The notes beneath the pieces were generated by a model. That model saw only the letters and a program-made list of their open reading frames with translations. It made no database searches and was not told where the DNA came from. From NCBI RefSeq assembly GCF_018860855.1, contig NZ_JAHKQE010000012.1, forward strand, positions 48,892 through 112,891: DNA of 64,000 nt, written 5' to 3'. Made by a program: the position numbers and the translations under genes. The stretch's first letter is position 1. Each line of letters begins with the position of its first letter. The stretch comes from Amphritea atlantica. GTDB lineage: Bacteria > Pseudomonadota > Gammaproteobacteria > Pseudomonadales > Balneatricaceae. This document shows positions 55,165 through 63,268 of this stretch, piece by piece.

Positions 55165-55822
55165 TATCAGTCAACTCACACAGCAGTTTCCTCAACTGGG
55201 GGCGTTGGATGATGTCGGTCTTGCTATTCTCAGTCGTGCGAAGCGGGTAGAGTTGCCGGCAGATCAGGTCGTGTTCCATCAGGGTAATGTCTGTAGTCAC
55301 TTTATTATTGTTATTTCGGGCGTGGTGAAAGTGCTTGGCCGAAACGCCAATGGTCGGGAGTTGATTTTGTACCGCATCGAAAACCAGGGGACCTGTGTGC
55401 TCACGACCTCCTGTTTATTAGGGGGTGAAGAGTATCCTGCCGAAGGGATTACCGAAACAGAAGTAACTGCGTTTTTACTGCCGTTGACAGAGTTTCAGCG
55501 GGCGATGACTGAATCAGCAGGATTAAGGCAATTTATCTTCGACTCTTACGGCGAGCGATTAGCTAAATTGATCACGCTGGTGCAGGAGATCGCTTTTGAA
55601 CGAATTGAAACTCGGCTGGCTCGCTATTTGATAGAACATGTTGGGCCAGGTTCTGTACTACTACGTTCCCACCAAGAGATTGCTGATGAGCTAGGTACTG
55701 CGCGGGAAGTGGTAAGCCGTCAATTAAAGATGTTTGAGCAGAAAGAGTGGGTTTCACTGGGACGTAATCAGGTGCTGTTTCTTAATAAAGGCGCCATGAA
55801 AAATGCTGCCCTAGGTCATTAA
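55157..55822 (+). CDS. Crp/Fnr-family transcriptional regulator
   Basis: A 221-residue regulator with an N-terminal cyclic-nucleotide-type beta domain (about 20-130) and a C-terminal winged helix (HQEIADELGTAREVVSRQLK, about 173-192). It lacks the N-terminal cysteine cluster of Fnr, so oxygen sensing by an Fe-S cluster is unlikely, and cAMP contact residues are not obvious. It overlaps the upstream membrane gene and is followed by a DUF2892 gene. A perfect palindrome at 55844 could be its operator. Confidence 0.9.
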   Translation: MNDISQLTQQFPQLGALDDVGLAILSRAKRVELPADQVVFHQGNVCSHFIIVISGVVKVLGRNANGRELILYRIENQGTCVLTTSCLLGGEEYPAEGITETEVTAFLLPLTEFQRAMTESAGLRQFIFDSYGERLAKLITLVQEIAFERIETRLARYLIEHVGPGSVLLRSHQEIADELGTAREVVSRQLKMFEQKEWVSLGRNQVLFLNKGAMKNAALGH

Positions 55823-55843
55823 AACGATACAATAAATCCTATG

Positions 55844-55858
55844 TGTGACTTTGTCACA
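55844..55858. promoter_or_regulatory. Palindrome TGTGAC-TTT-GTCACA, Crp/Fnr-type operator candidate
   Basis: A perfect 6-base dyad with a 3-base spacer, equivalent to TGTGA-N5-TCACA, between the Crp/Fnr-type gene and the DUF2892 gene. It resembles the Crp half-sites but has one base less in the spacer. It is a plausible operator of the adjacent regulator. Confidence 0.6.
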
Positions 55859-55918
55859 GACTTTACCTGTAAGCCGGACCATACTTTATCTAACCCTGAA
55901 GAATCTGAGGATAGAAAG

Positions 55919-56116
55919 ATGAAAAAGAATATCGGCTCTATTGATAAAGTTATTCGTATCGTTGTTGGTTTAATACTGATAGCACTCGTATTTGTTGGCC
56001 CTCAAACCCCATGGGGGTGGATAGGCGTACCTTTGATCGCTATTGCGCTGTTTGGCTGGTGCCCGTTGTATCGTATTCTAGGTATCAGTAGCTGTAAGAA
56101 ATGTGATACTAAATAA
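55919..56116 (+). CDS. DUF2892 (YgaP-like) small membrane protein
   Basis: A 65-residue membrane protein with one or two helices (about 8-45) and the ending CPLYRILGISSCKK, the DUF2892 hallmark. The ATG at 55919 is chosen, with GAGGATAG before it, instead of an earlier ATG at 55841. In other bacteria such proteins lie beside rhodanese or Crp/Fnr-type genes in sulfide response. Here the regulator is adjacent. A strong terminator follows. Confidence 0.88.
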   Translation: MKKNIGSIDKVIRIVVGLILIALVFVGPQTPWGWIGVPLIAIALFGWCPLYRILGISSCKKCDTK

Positions 56117-56150
56117 ACATTACATTCTGCGCTGAATCAGGCGCTAAGAG

Positions 56151-56178
56151 AAAACCGACGCTCGCCGTCGGTTTTTTT
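56151..56178 (+). terminator. Terminator of the Crp/Fnr-type operon
   Basis: ACCGACG / CGTCGGT with loop CTCGC, followed by eight T residues. Confidence 0.88.
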
Positions 56179-56260
56179 TCGTCTGCACTTTCTCATTGTT
56201 TTGCTTGAGTGAAAGAGGGGAGTTGTGAAGTTAGGTAAAGCTGAACTAGGAACTGTGCAA

Positions 56261-56276
56261 TTCAGGATCGGTTCAG
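56261..56276. promoter_or_regulatory. Direct repeat TTCAG with 11-base spacing, candidate response-regulator site
   Basis: TTCAG starts at 56261 and 56272, one helical turn apart, about 55 bases before the glycine-zipper gene. OmpR-family regulators bind such direct repeats. The regulator gene of the same cluster could bind here; inferred. Confidence 0.35.
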
Positions 56277-56330
56277 TCCAGTGATATCACAATAGACTCC
56301 AGACTCTAGTAATAGAGAAGGAGAGTAATT

Positions 56331-56876
56331 ATGAAAAAGATAATCGTATGTAGTTTGATGGCCTTAGGACTCTTTTCTTCGGTAGTGGAAGCCGATTCCC
56401 GTTATAAAGAAGAACGGCATCACCGAGAGTATGCCCAGGTGATTCAGGTACAGCCTATTGTGGTGCAATCTGAACGCCGCACTCCTCGACGGGAGTGTTG
56501 GGAGGAAGAGGTGCGCTATGAAACCCCTCGTCATCAGCAAAAATCCTACACGGGTCCGATACTTGGCGGTATTATTGGCGGAGCCATCGGTAATGGCTTA
56601 GGGCATGGGCAAGACAATAAGAAGGTGGGTGCTGTGGTAGGTGCGGTGTTAGGGGCATCAATCGGTAACGATGTCACTCACAATCGACAACGTGATAATC
56701 ATGTCGGTTACCGTACTGAAACACGGTGTAACGTGCAGCATGATGTGGAATATTATGAGCGAGTCGCCGGTTATAATGTGACTTACCGCTATAATGGTCG
56801 TACTTATAATACGCGGATGGATCATCATCCAGGCAAACGGATACCTGTAAGGGTTAATGTGAGTCCTGTTTCTTAA
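56331..56876 (+). CDS. Glycine-zipper surface/envelope protein
   Basis: A 181-residue secreted protein. Signal peptide MKKIIVCSLMALGLFSSVVEA, then a basic His-rich region and a glycine-zipper 2TM stretch (GPILGGIIGGAIGNGLGHG, about 76-94, then GAVVGAVLGASIG). It resembles the SlyB/17-kDa antigen-type glycine-zipper proteins but has no lipobox. It is followed by a PepSY gene and a PhoP/PhoQ-like pair. Likely envelope-located and regulated by that pair; inferred from context. Confidence 0.8.
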   Translation: MKKIIVCSLMALGLFSSVVEADSRYKEERHHREYAQVIQVQPIVVQSERRTPRRECWEEEVRYETPRHQQKSYTGPILGGIIGGAIGNGLGHGQDNKKVGAVVGAVLGASIGNDVTHNRQRDNHVGYRTETRCNVQHDVEYYERVAGYNVTYRYNGRTYNTRMDHHPGKRIPVRVNVSPVS

Positions 56877-56903
56877 ATAGTTGTAAATGAAAGGGTGATA
56901 ATC

Positions 56904-57206
56904 ATGCTCAGAGTGTTCTCATATACACTCCTTGGTTTACTGATGACGATCATGGGAACGGCTGCCGTAGCCGGTATAGCTCAGGTAACGCCTAGATATA
57001 GTGTTGGATCGGTGATGATTGCGGCAAATTCTGTATCGTTACAGCAGGCAGCCAAGATAGCTAAACAGAACTATGGCGGTAAAGTGGTTAAGGCGGATAC
57101 ACAAAAACGTGGTGGTCGTTTAGTACACCATATTCGCTTGATTAATAAAGGGCGTGTTAAAACGGTATTAATTGATGCGAGAAGCGGTCAGGTGATATCC
57201 CCATAA
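56904..57206 (+). CDS. PepSY-domain periplasmic protein
   Basis: A 100-residue secreted protein with an N-terminal signal (MLRVFSYTLLGLLMTIMG) and one PepSY domain (SLQQAAKIAKQNYGGKVV and HIRLINKGRVKTVLID). ATG 56904 is chosen with AAGGG 8 bases upstream, instead of GTG 56895. It is 31 bases upstream of the response regulator gene, which begins an apparent four-gene cluster. PepSY proteins of this type are often found next to PhoPQ-like pairs, perhaps as signal modulators. Confidence 0.83.
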   Translation: MLRVFSYTLLGLLMTIMGTAAVAGIAQVTPRYSVGSVMIAANSVSLQQAAKIAKQNYGGKVVKADTQKRGGRLVHHIRLINKGRVKTVLIDARSGQVISP

Positions 57207-57237
57207 GGCTTTACCATCAATAGAAGGGAATGAATGT

Positions 57238-57930
57238 ATGAAGATACTGGTTATTGAAGATGATACGGATCTACGGCGGCAACTGGTAACCACACTGCAA
57301 GACAGTGGTTATGCGGTTGAAGAAGCCGAAGACGGCGAAGAGGGCCTGTATCTTGGTAGTGAGTTTCCTTATGACCTTGCGGTTGTTGATATCGGTTTAC
57401 CGAAGTTGTCTGGGGTCGAGGTTATTCGGGGTTGGCGTAAAAGTGACGTTAATTTCCCTGTGCTTATTTTAACCGCTCGGGGTGACTGGCAAGATAAAGT
57501 TGAGGGTCTAGAGGCCGGCGCGGATGACTACTTGGTCAAACCGTTCCATATTGAAGAGCTGATGGCGCGTTTGAATGCACTGCTGCGTCGAGCGGCTGGA
57601 CATGCTAAACCGATGCTGGAGTTTGGCCCTTTGAAGCTCGATAGCAGTGGCCGGAATGTTTATCTCAATGAGGTTGCGGTTAAACTCACCAGTTATGAAT
57701 ACCGAACCCTCGAATATTTGATGCTGAATGCTGGAAAAGTGATCTCTAAGAGTGAATTAACAGAGCATCTGTATCATCAAGACTTTGACCGTGACAGTAA
57801 CGTGTTAGAGGTCTTTATTCGCCGTTTACGGCAGAAACTCGATCCGGAGCAATCGTTACAGCCTATCTCGACCGTACGCGGGCTTGGCTATCGCTTTGAT
57901 CTACCCGCTGGAGTTGCTAGTAACACATGA
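57238..57930 (+). CDS. OmpR-family response regulator (PhoP-like)
   Basis: A 230-residue response regulator with acidic pocket EDD (7-9), phospho-acceptor D51 in LAVVDIGLPKLSG and the lysine in DYLVKPFHI. The winged helix C-terminal half ends VRGLGYRFDLP. It resembles PhoP and similar Mg or stress regulators. It overlaps the histidine kinase gene by 4 bases (ATGA). Likely regulates the upstream PepSY and glycine-zipper genes; not shown. Confidence 0.92.
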   Translation: MKILVIEDDTDLRRQLVTTLQDSGYAVEEAEDGEEGLYLGSEFPYDLAVVDIGLPKLSGVEVIRGWRKSDVNFPVLILTARGDWQDKVEGLEAGADDYLVKPFHIEELMARLNALLRRAAGHAKPMLEFGPLKLDSSGRNVYLNEVAVKLTSYEYRTLEYLMLNAGKVISKSELTEHLYHQDFDRDSNVLEVFIRRLRQKLDPEQSLQPISTVRGLGYRFDLPAGVASNT

Positions 57931-59276
57931 TGCCCAAGGCCCTTCGCGCGCGTCTATTACTGGCGTCACTGCTGTTACTTCCGGTGTTTTTTGGGCTCAC
58001 GGGCTTTGCGCTACAGCAGGCGTTTCATCATAGCTTGGAAGCTGCTGAAGAGGAGCGGTTGAAGCTGCAGGTCTATTTGATTCTGGGGGCTGCTGAGCTA
58101 AGGGGTGACCGGATTATGATTCCTGATGATTTACAGGAGCCTCGCTACAGTCAGGTAGAGTCAGGGTTGTATGGTTTTCTGAATGACGGCAATGATATGT
58201 TGGTGTGGTATTCAGAATCCGCCAAACTGCTGACTGATGCGTTGATTGATCAGCTCGATGCCGAAGGGCTCAAAACGGGCGAATCACGGTTTTATCGTAT
58301 GCCTAATGAGGGGATGTTCGTTTATCAGTTTGCTCTGTTATGGGAGATTGCTGGACGGGAGCACAACTATGTCTTTACGGTATTGGAGTCGGACAGTGAG
58401 GTTAAAACCGAGCAACATGCCTTTAATACCCGTTTATGGGGATGGTTGAGTGGCGCTATTTTCCTCTTTTTATTGATAGAGACTGCGCTAATTCGCTGGG
58501 GTCTTAAACCGTTGACACAGTTGGCTAAAGATCTTAAACGGATTGAGTTGGGGCAGAGTGATAAGCTGACCGGTGATTATCCTACCGAAGTGCAAGCCGT
58601 GACCGATAATCTGAACCTGTTGATCAGTAATGAACGTCTGCAGCGAGAGCGTTATCGAAATACTTTGGGTGATCTGGCCCATAGTTTGAAAACACCGTTA
58701 GCCGTTATTCAGGGGGCGCGGCAGGAAAAGTTAACTTTTGATGAATACCAGAAATTGGTGACGGATCAGGCTGGTCGGATGGATCAGATTGTTCAATATC
58801 AACTTTCCCGAGCGGTTAAAAGTCAGGGGCGAACACTGGCGAAAAAAACGCCGGTTGCGCCCTTGATTGAACGCATGACTGCGGCATTGAATAAGGTCTA
58901 TCGTGATAAGCAGATCGAGATAACACTTCAACTCGGGGGCGATTACCAACTACCGGCAGATGAGCGTGACCTGATGGAGTTGCTGGGTAATATTCTCGAG
59001 AACGCCTTTAAGTATGGGCATCATCAAGTGGCTGTTAGCTTCAGTAACGGTGGCGGGATGTTGCAGATCGATATTGCCGATGATGGTGAGGGCGTCTCGC
59101 CGGAACTGCGTCAAACGATTCTTAAACGAGGCGAGCGGGCGGACACCTCCGCGCCGGGCCAAGGGATTGGTTTATCGGTGGCGGTTGACATTCTCAGTAG
59201 CTACGACGGTGAGTTGGCCATCGGTGAATCAATATTGGGCGGCGCGCTGTTTTCGATCAGAATGCCATTAAATTAG
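57927..59276 (+). CDS. Sensor histidine kinase (PhoQ-like)
   Basis: A 449-residue inner-membrane kinase. Helices lie at about 8-31 and 172-191, around a periplasmic domain of about 140 residues with several acidic residues. HAMP follows, then H252 in LGDLAHSLKTPLAVIQG and the ATPase domain (LLGNILENAFKYG, DDGEGV, GQGIGLSVA). The sequence DLAHSLKTPL fits the PhoQ branch. ATG 57927 overlaps the stop of the regulator gene. Signal unknown. Confidence 0.92.
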   Translation: MMPKALRARLLLASLLLLPVFFGLTGFALQQAFHHSLEAAEEERLKLQVYLILGAAELRGDRIMIPDDLQEPRYSQVESGLYGFLNDGNDMLVWYSESAKLLTDALIDQLDAEGLKTGESRFYRMPNEGMFVYQFALLWEIAGREHNYVFTVLESDSEVKTEQHAFNTRLWGWLSGAIFLFLLIETALIRWGLKPLTQLAKDLKRIELGQSDKLTGDYPTEVQAVTDNLNLLISNERLQRERYRNTLGDLAHSLKTPLAVIQGARQEKLTFDEYQKLVTDQAGRMDQIVQYQLSRAVKSQGRTLAKKTPVAPLIERMTAALNKVYRDKQIEITLQLGGDYQLPADERDLMELLGNILENAFKYGHHQVAVSFSNGGGMLQIDIADDGEGVSPELRQTILKRGERADTSAPGQGIGLSVAVDILSSYDGELAIGESILGGALFSIRMPLN

Positions 59277-59312
59277 CATCTTTCTGCCTGCACAGCCGCT
59301 TTTTAGTGGGGA

Positions 59313-60650
59313 TTAAAGTGGCTTAGAGAACGCTTTAGAGTTGCGTTGAAAGTTATACATCTCTTGCTTGCGGTTGGGCAGGCTGCTGATCTCGGTTGGC
59401 TCAAAGCCGCGTTCGATAAACCAGTGAGCAGTGCGGGTTGTTAATACAAACAACCGGTTAAGCTGTTGCGCCCGTGCGGCCGCTTCGATCGCATGTAGTA
59501 GGGACTCTCCTCGTTCACCGCCCCGATATTCCGGCGATATAGCCACACAGGCGAGCTCGCCAATCTGTTCTTCAGGGAAGGGATAGAGGGCGGCGCAGCC
59601 GACAATCGCACCATCGAGGGCGACCACGGTAAATTGATTGATCTCTGCTTCCAGTAATTCGCGGGAGCGGCGAACCAGAATACCCGCTTCCTCCATGGGA
59701 CGGATAAGCTCCAAAATACCACCCACATCTTCAATGGTGGCAGGCCTTACTTGTTCGTAAGACTGCTCGATCACCATGGTGCCGATCCCGTTACGGCTGA
59801 ACAGTTCGGACACTAATGCGCCGTCTTCACGGTAGCTAATTAAGTGGCTACGGGCGACACCGTGGCGTGAGGCTTTAACCGCCGCCTGAAGGTGACGACA
59901 AAGTTCTGAAGGTACTTGATCCGGAGCGCTATGTTTAGTCATATACTGGCTTACCAGTCGCTCTGCCGTATCGGCCAGTAGTTCTGACCGCAGGACTTCG
60001 GTGCTGTCACGTACCCCACCGTTTTCGCCAAACAGAATTAGCTTATCGGCATCAAGGCTGATGGCGACCTGAGTCGCTACATCTTCAACGGCTAGATTGA
60101 AAATCTCCCCGGTGGGTGAATAGCCTAAATGTGACAGCAGCACGATATTATTCATGCTGAGTTGCTGGCGGATCGCTTCTTGATCAATCCGCCGTACTTC
60201 GCCGGTATGGCAAAGGTCGACACCGTTATAGACCCCAAATGGGCGCGCGGTGACGAAATTACCGCTACATACGCGGATTTTTGCGCCATGCATCGGCGAA
60301 TTAGCCAGCCCCATAGAGAGCTTGGCTTCTATTTCAGTGCGAAGGCTGGCGGCGGATTCGATGACGCAGCGTAGCGTATCAGTATCGGTGACGCGTAAGT
60401 GATGGTGAACCCGCCCGACAATATTTTGTTCTTCTAGGCGTGCCCTGATCTGAGGTCGTGAACCGTGAATTAATACGAGTTTGACTCCAAGACTATTAAG
60501 CAGAGCAATATCGTGAATGATGTTGGCAAAATTTGGATCGGCGAGCGCCTCCCCTCCTAACATCAGAACGAAAGTTTTGCCCCGATGAGCATTGATATAG
60601 GGGGAGCTGTGACGAAACCAGTTAACGTATTGGCTGCTATCTTTATTCAC
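59313..60650 (-). CDS. argA: N-acetylglutamate synthase
   Basis: First enzyme of arginine synthesis: transfers acetyl from acetyl-CoA to glutamate. The 445-residue protein has an amino-acid-kinase-like domain (about 1-290, beginning with VLMLGGEALADPNF) and a C-terminal GNAT domain (about 300-440, VAISPEYRGGERGESLL). That arrangement is the classical ArgA of gammaproteobacteria, feedback-inhibited by arginine. It starts 2 bases downstream of the end of argE, so the two form one operon. Confidence 0.95.
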   Translation of the reverse strand: MNKDSSQYVNWFRHSSPYINAHRGKTFVLMLGGEALADPNFANIIHDIALLNSLGVKLVLIHGSRPQIRARLEEQNIVGRVHHHLRVTDTDTLRCVIESAASLRTEIEAKLSMGLANSPMHGAKIRVCSGNFVTARPFGVYNGVDLCHTGEVRRIDQEAIRQQLSMNNIVLLSHLGYSPTGEIFNLAVEDVATQVAISLDADKLILFGENGGVRDSTEVLRSELLADTAERLVSQYMTKHSAPDQVPSELCRHLQAAVKASRHGVARSHLISYREDGALVSELFSRNGIGTMVIEQSYEQVRPATIEDVGGILELIRPMEEAGILVRRSRELLEAEINQFTVVALDGAIVGCAALYPFPEEQIGELACVAISPEYRGGERGESLLHAIEAAARAQQLNRLFVLTTRTAHWFIERGFEPTEISSLPNRKQEMYNFQRNSKAFSKPL

Positions 60651-60652
60651 GA

Positions 60653-61804
60653 TTAAAAACAGTACCTTGCAATCAGTTGTTCTAGTACCGCTACTGTAGG
60701 CTTTATCTGGTCAAAAGCCAAATATTCATCAGGCTGGTGGGCTTGATCGATGGAGCCTGGGCCCATAACAATGGTATCCATGCCTAAATCTTGCATAAAC
60801 GGCGCTTCGGTACCGAAAGCGACGGCTTCTGCCTGATAGCCGGTTAATTTTTCAGCGCTGCGCACTAGTTCTGAATGTTTATCGTTACTAAACGGGCGCA
60901 CTTCGGGAAACAGCGGAGCCGTCGAAATCGATACGCCGAACTGGTTTTCCAGTGGTTGTAAGCGCTGACTAATGGCTTCGCGTAACAGGTCGGCCGACAT
61001 ACCGGGCAATGGGCGCAGATCAAATTCAAGGTCGCAGGCACCACAGATGCGGTTGGGGTTATCTCCGCCATGAATGCAGCCTAGATTGAGGGTCGGTACC
61101 GATACTTTGAAATCACTGTTTTGATAATCTCGTTGGAGTTCCTGCCGAAAGCTGATCAGTTGACCCAGCACCGAGTGCATCGCCTCGAGCGCACTGGCGC
61201 CCAGTGCCGGATCGGATGAGTGACCCGCGGTGCCTTTAATTTTAATCTGCTCCATCATAATGCCTTTATGCATATAGATCGGTCGTAAGCTGGTAGGCTC
61301 ACCAATCACAGCATAACGGGCTTTAGGGCGGCCTGCTTCAGCCAGTGCTCGGGCACCATCCATCGAGCTTTCCTCATCGGCGGTCGCTAAGATGATGAGT
61401 GGGTGCTTCAGGGTTTGTTCGGTAAATTTGCGCGCCGCTTCGATTGCAATGGGAAAGAAACCTTTCATGTCACAGGTGCCGAGGCCGTAGAAACGGTTAT
61501 TTTTCTCGGTCAGTTTAAAGGGATCGCTATTCCACAGTTCCGCGTTAAATGGCACGGTATCGGTATGTCCTGCTAGCACTAACCCTCCGGGACCACTGCC
61601 AAGAGTGGCGATCAGATTCGCTTTTTCCGGCTGTCCGGGGAGCGGCATAATCTCAGTGTGAAAGCCGAGAGCGGACAACCATTGCTCGAGCTTTTCAATC
61701 ACGGCCAAGTTGCTCTGATCCCAATGTGCCGCAGTACAGCTCACTGAGGGTGTTGCGATCAGTTCAGTCAACATAGTGAGCAGTTCGGGCGTGGCAGGGC
61801 GCAT
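60653..61804 (-). CDS. argE: Acetylornithine deacetylase
   Basis: Zinc-dependent amidohydrolase of the M20 family, 383 residues, that frees ornithine from N-acetylornithine in the linear arginine pathway. Metal ligands are in LAGHTDTVPF, CDMKGFF and ATADEESSMDG; the final metal His is near the C-terminus (QAHQPDEYLAF). It lies 2 bases upstream of argA. No convincing ArgR box was found in the upstream region. Confidence 0.94.
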   Translation of the reverse strand: MRPATPELLTMLTELIATPSVSCTAAHWDQSNLAVIEKLEQWLSALGFHTEIMPLPGQPEKANLIATLGSGPGGLVLAGHTDTVPFNAELWNSDPFKLTEKNNRFYGLGTCDMKGFFPIAIEAARKFTEQTLKHPLIILATADEESSMDGARALAEAGRPKARYAVIGEPTSLRPIYMHKGIMMEQIKIKGTAGHSSDPALGASALEAMHSVLGQLISFRQELQRDYQNSDFKVSVPTLNLGCIHGGDNPNRICGACDLEFDLRPLPGMSADLLREAISQRLQPLENQFGVSISTAPLFPEVRPFSNDKHSELVRSAEKLTGYQAEAVAFGTEAPFMQDLGMDTIVMGPGSIDQAHQPDEYLAFDQIKPTVAVLEQLIARYCF

Positions 61805-61890
61805 GGCAATATCCGTTTGTTATTAGTGTTATTCGGTTATTGTGCAGCTTTTGAGGACAATATAAAAGGCGGCAATATCGCTGGGCATTT

Positions 61891-61921
61891 AAAAAAGAAA
61901 ACCCCGCAAGTTGCGAGGTTT
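61891..61921 (-). terminator. Terminator of ilvE
   Basis: On the minus strand AAACC-TCGCAA / TTGCG-GGGTTT forms an imperfect hairpin, followed by TTTTCTTTTTT. It lies directly after the ilvE stop. Confidence 0.75.
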
Positions 61922-61980
61922 ATGAGTTATCTATCCAGATGGATGCAACGTTGTTAGTTGCCCCCGTAACAAGGGATCAA

Positions 61981-62976
61981 TTAGATCCGTGTTAGCCAGC
62001 CATGCTTATCTTCAGCTTTGCCCCACTGGATGTCATTTAGGGCTTGGCGCAATTTAACCGTTGTCGCTCCAATACCGCCGTCACCCACAGGATAGTCTTT
62101 ACCGTTATGAATCAGTGTGCCAACGGGCGTCAGTACTGCGGCGGTGCCGGACAGTGCCGCTTCGCAACCGGGTTTAGCGGCCCGTTCGAGCAGTTCGTCG
62201 ATGGTGAGTTGGCGTTCCTGTACATCCATGCCGAGATCTCGAGCAATAGTCAGGATTGAATCACGGGTTACGCCGTGCAAAAAGCTTTCGTCTAGTGCTT
62301 TAGTAATGATTTGGTTACCATCGATCAGCAGGAAGTTAGCTGCACCAGTTTCCTGTACATCGCCATTCGGGCAGAACAGCACTTGATCCGCATTGAACTC
62401 TTCTTTGGCTTTCATGATAGGACGTAAAGCGCTGGCATAGTTGCCGCCACTTTTAATCATACCCATGTGAGCAGCACAGCGAGCACCGTCTTCTTCCAGT
62501 AACAAACGTAGCGTGGTATCGCCTCCGGCAAAATAATCGCCGACTGGGGATAGCAGAATGTACTGGCATGAAGTCACTGAGGGTGATGCTGCTTTACCAA
62601 TAGCTGGTTCGGTACCGAAGTGGGTTGGACGGATATACATCGAACCTGGAGGCTCTGGCACTTCGTCTTTATAGCGGCTGACGATATCAATGATCATCTG
62701 TTCCGTCGCCGCTTTATCAATTGGCGGTAACGCTAATAGCTCGCTGCTTTGCGTGAATCGCGCGATATTGCGATCCATACGGAAGATATTGATCGAGCCA
62801 TCTTCATGGCGGAATGCTTTAAGGCCCTCAAAGCAGGTGCTGGAATAGTGCAGTACATGGGCTCCGGGATGCAGTTGTATGCTTTCACTGCTGACGATCT
62901 CCGCCGGGCTCCAGCTATTACCGTCAAACCAGGAGATTGCCATTTCCGGTATAAACACAGTTCCAAAAGCTGCCAT
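61981..62976 (-). CDS. ilvE: Branched-chain amino-acid aminotransferase
   Basis: PLP-dependent enzyme (331 residues) for the last step of valine, leucine and isoleucine synthesis. The PLP lysine is in GMIKSGGNYASALRP and the family motif QETGAANFLLID is intact. It resembles the class of BCATs with N-terminal MAAFGTVFIPEMAISWFDG, found in many proteobacteria. It is monocistronic with its own terminator. A long leader region precedes it. Confidence 0.93.
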   Translation of the reverse strand: MAAFGTVFIPEMAISWFDGNSWSPAEIVSSESIQLHPGAHVLHYSSTCFEGLKAFRHEDGSINIFRMDRNIARFTQSSELLALPPIDKAATEQMIIDIVSRYKDEVPEPPGSMYIRPTHFGTEPAIGKAASPSVTSCQYILLSPVGDYFAGGDTTLRLLLEEDGARCAAHMGMIKSGGNYASALRPIMKAKEEFNADQVLFCPNGDVQETGAANFLLIDGNQIITKALDESFLHGVTRDSILTIARDLGMDVQERQLTIDELLERAAKPGCEAALSGTAAVLTPVGTLIHNGKDYPVGDGGIGATTVKLRQALNDIQWGKAEDKHGWLTRI

Positions 62977-63200
62977 TGGTTACCTCGAACATATAAAGAG
63001 TTGATTGATCTGAGTTGATTGGTCTGTTGCACGCAGCGTGATTCAGAGAATTTTCAGGCTAATGATTGTAATCAGCAATTGTTAAAAAGGGAATCGGCTA
63101 TAGAGTAATAAAGTCAGTGAAATGGTAGAAAAGTGCCGATGTGTCGACAAAAATAACGGATGGGTCACTTTTTTAGAGGTAAAGCAAAAGTTCTGAAGGG

Positions 63201-63227
63201 TGACGTATTAATGATAAATGCTATACT
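63201..63227 (+). promoter_or_regulatory. Possible promoter of waaC
   Basis: A TATACT at 63222-63227 lies about 15 bases after TGACGT at 63201, a weak -35. It is 41 bases upstream of the waaC start. Confidence 0.35.
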
Positions 63228-63268
63228 GCGGCTTTCTATATCTCCTTATTTGACTGGCAGGAATCCCC

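Noticed and set aside
61805..61860. ArgR boxes upstream of argE
   Set aside because: Only weak A/T-rich half-sites were found, none close enough to the consensus.
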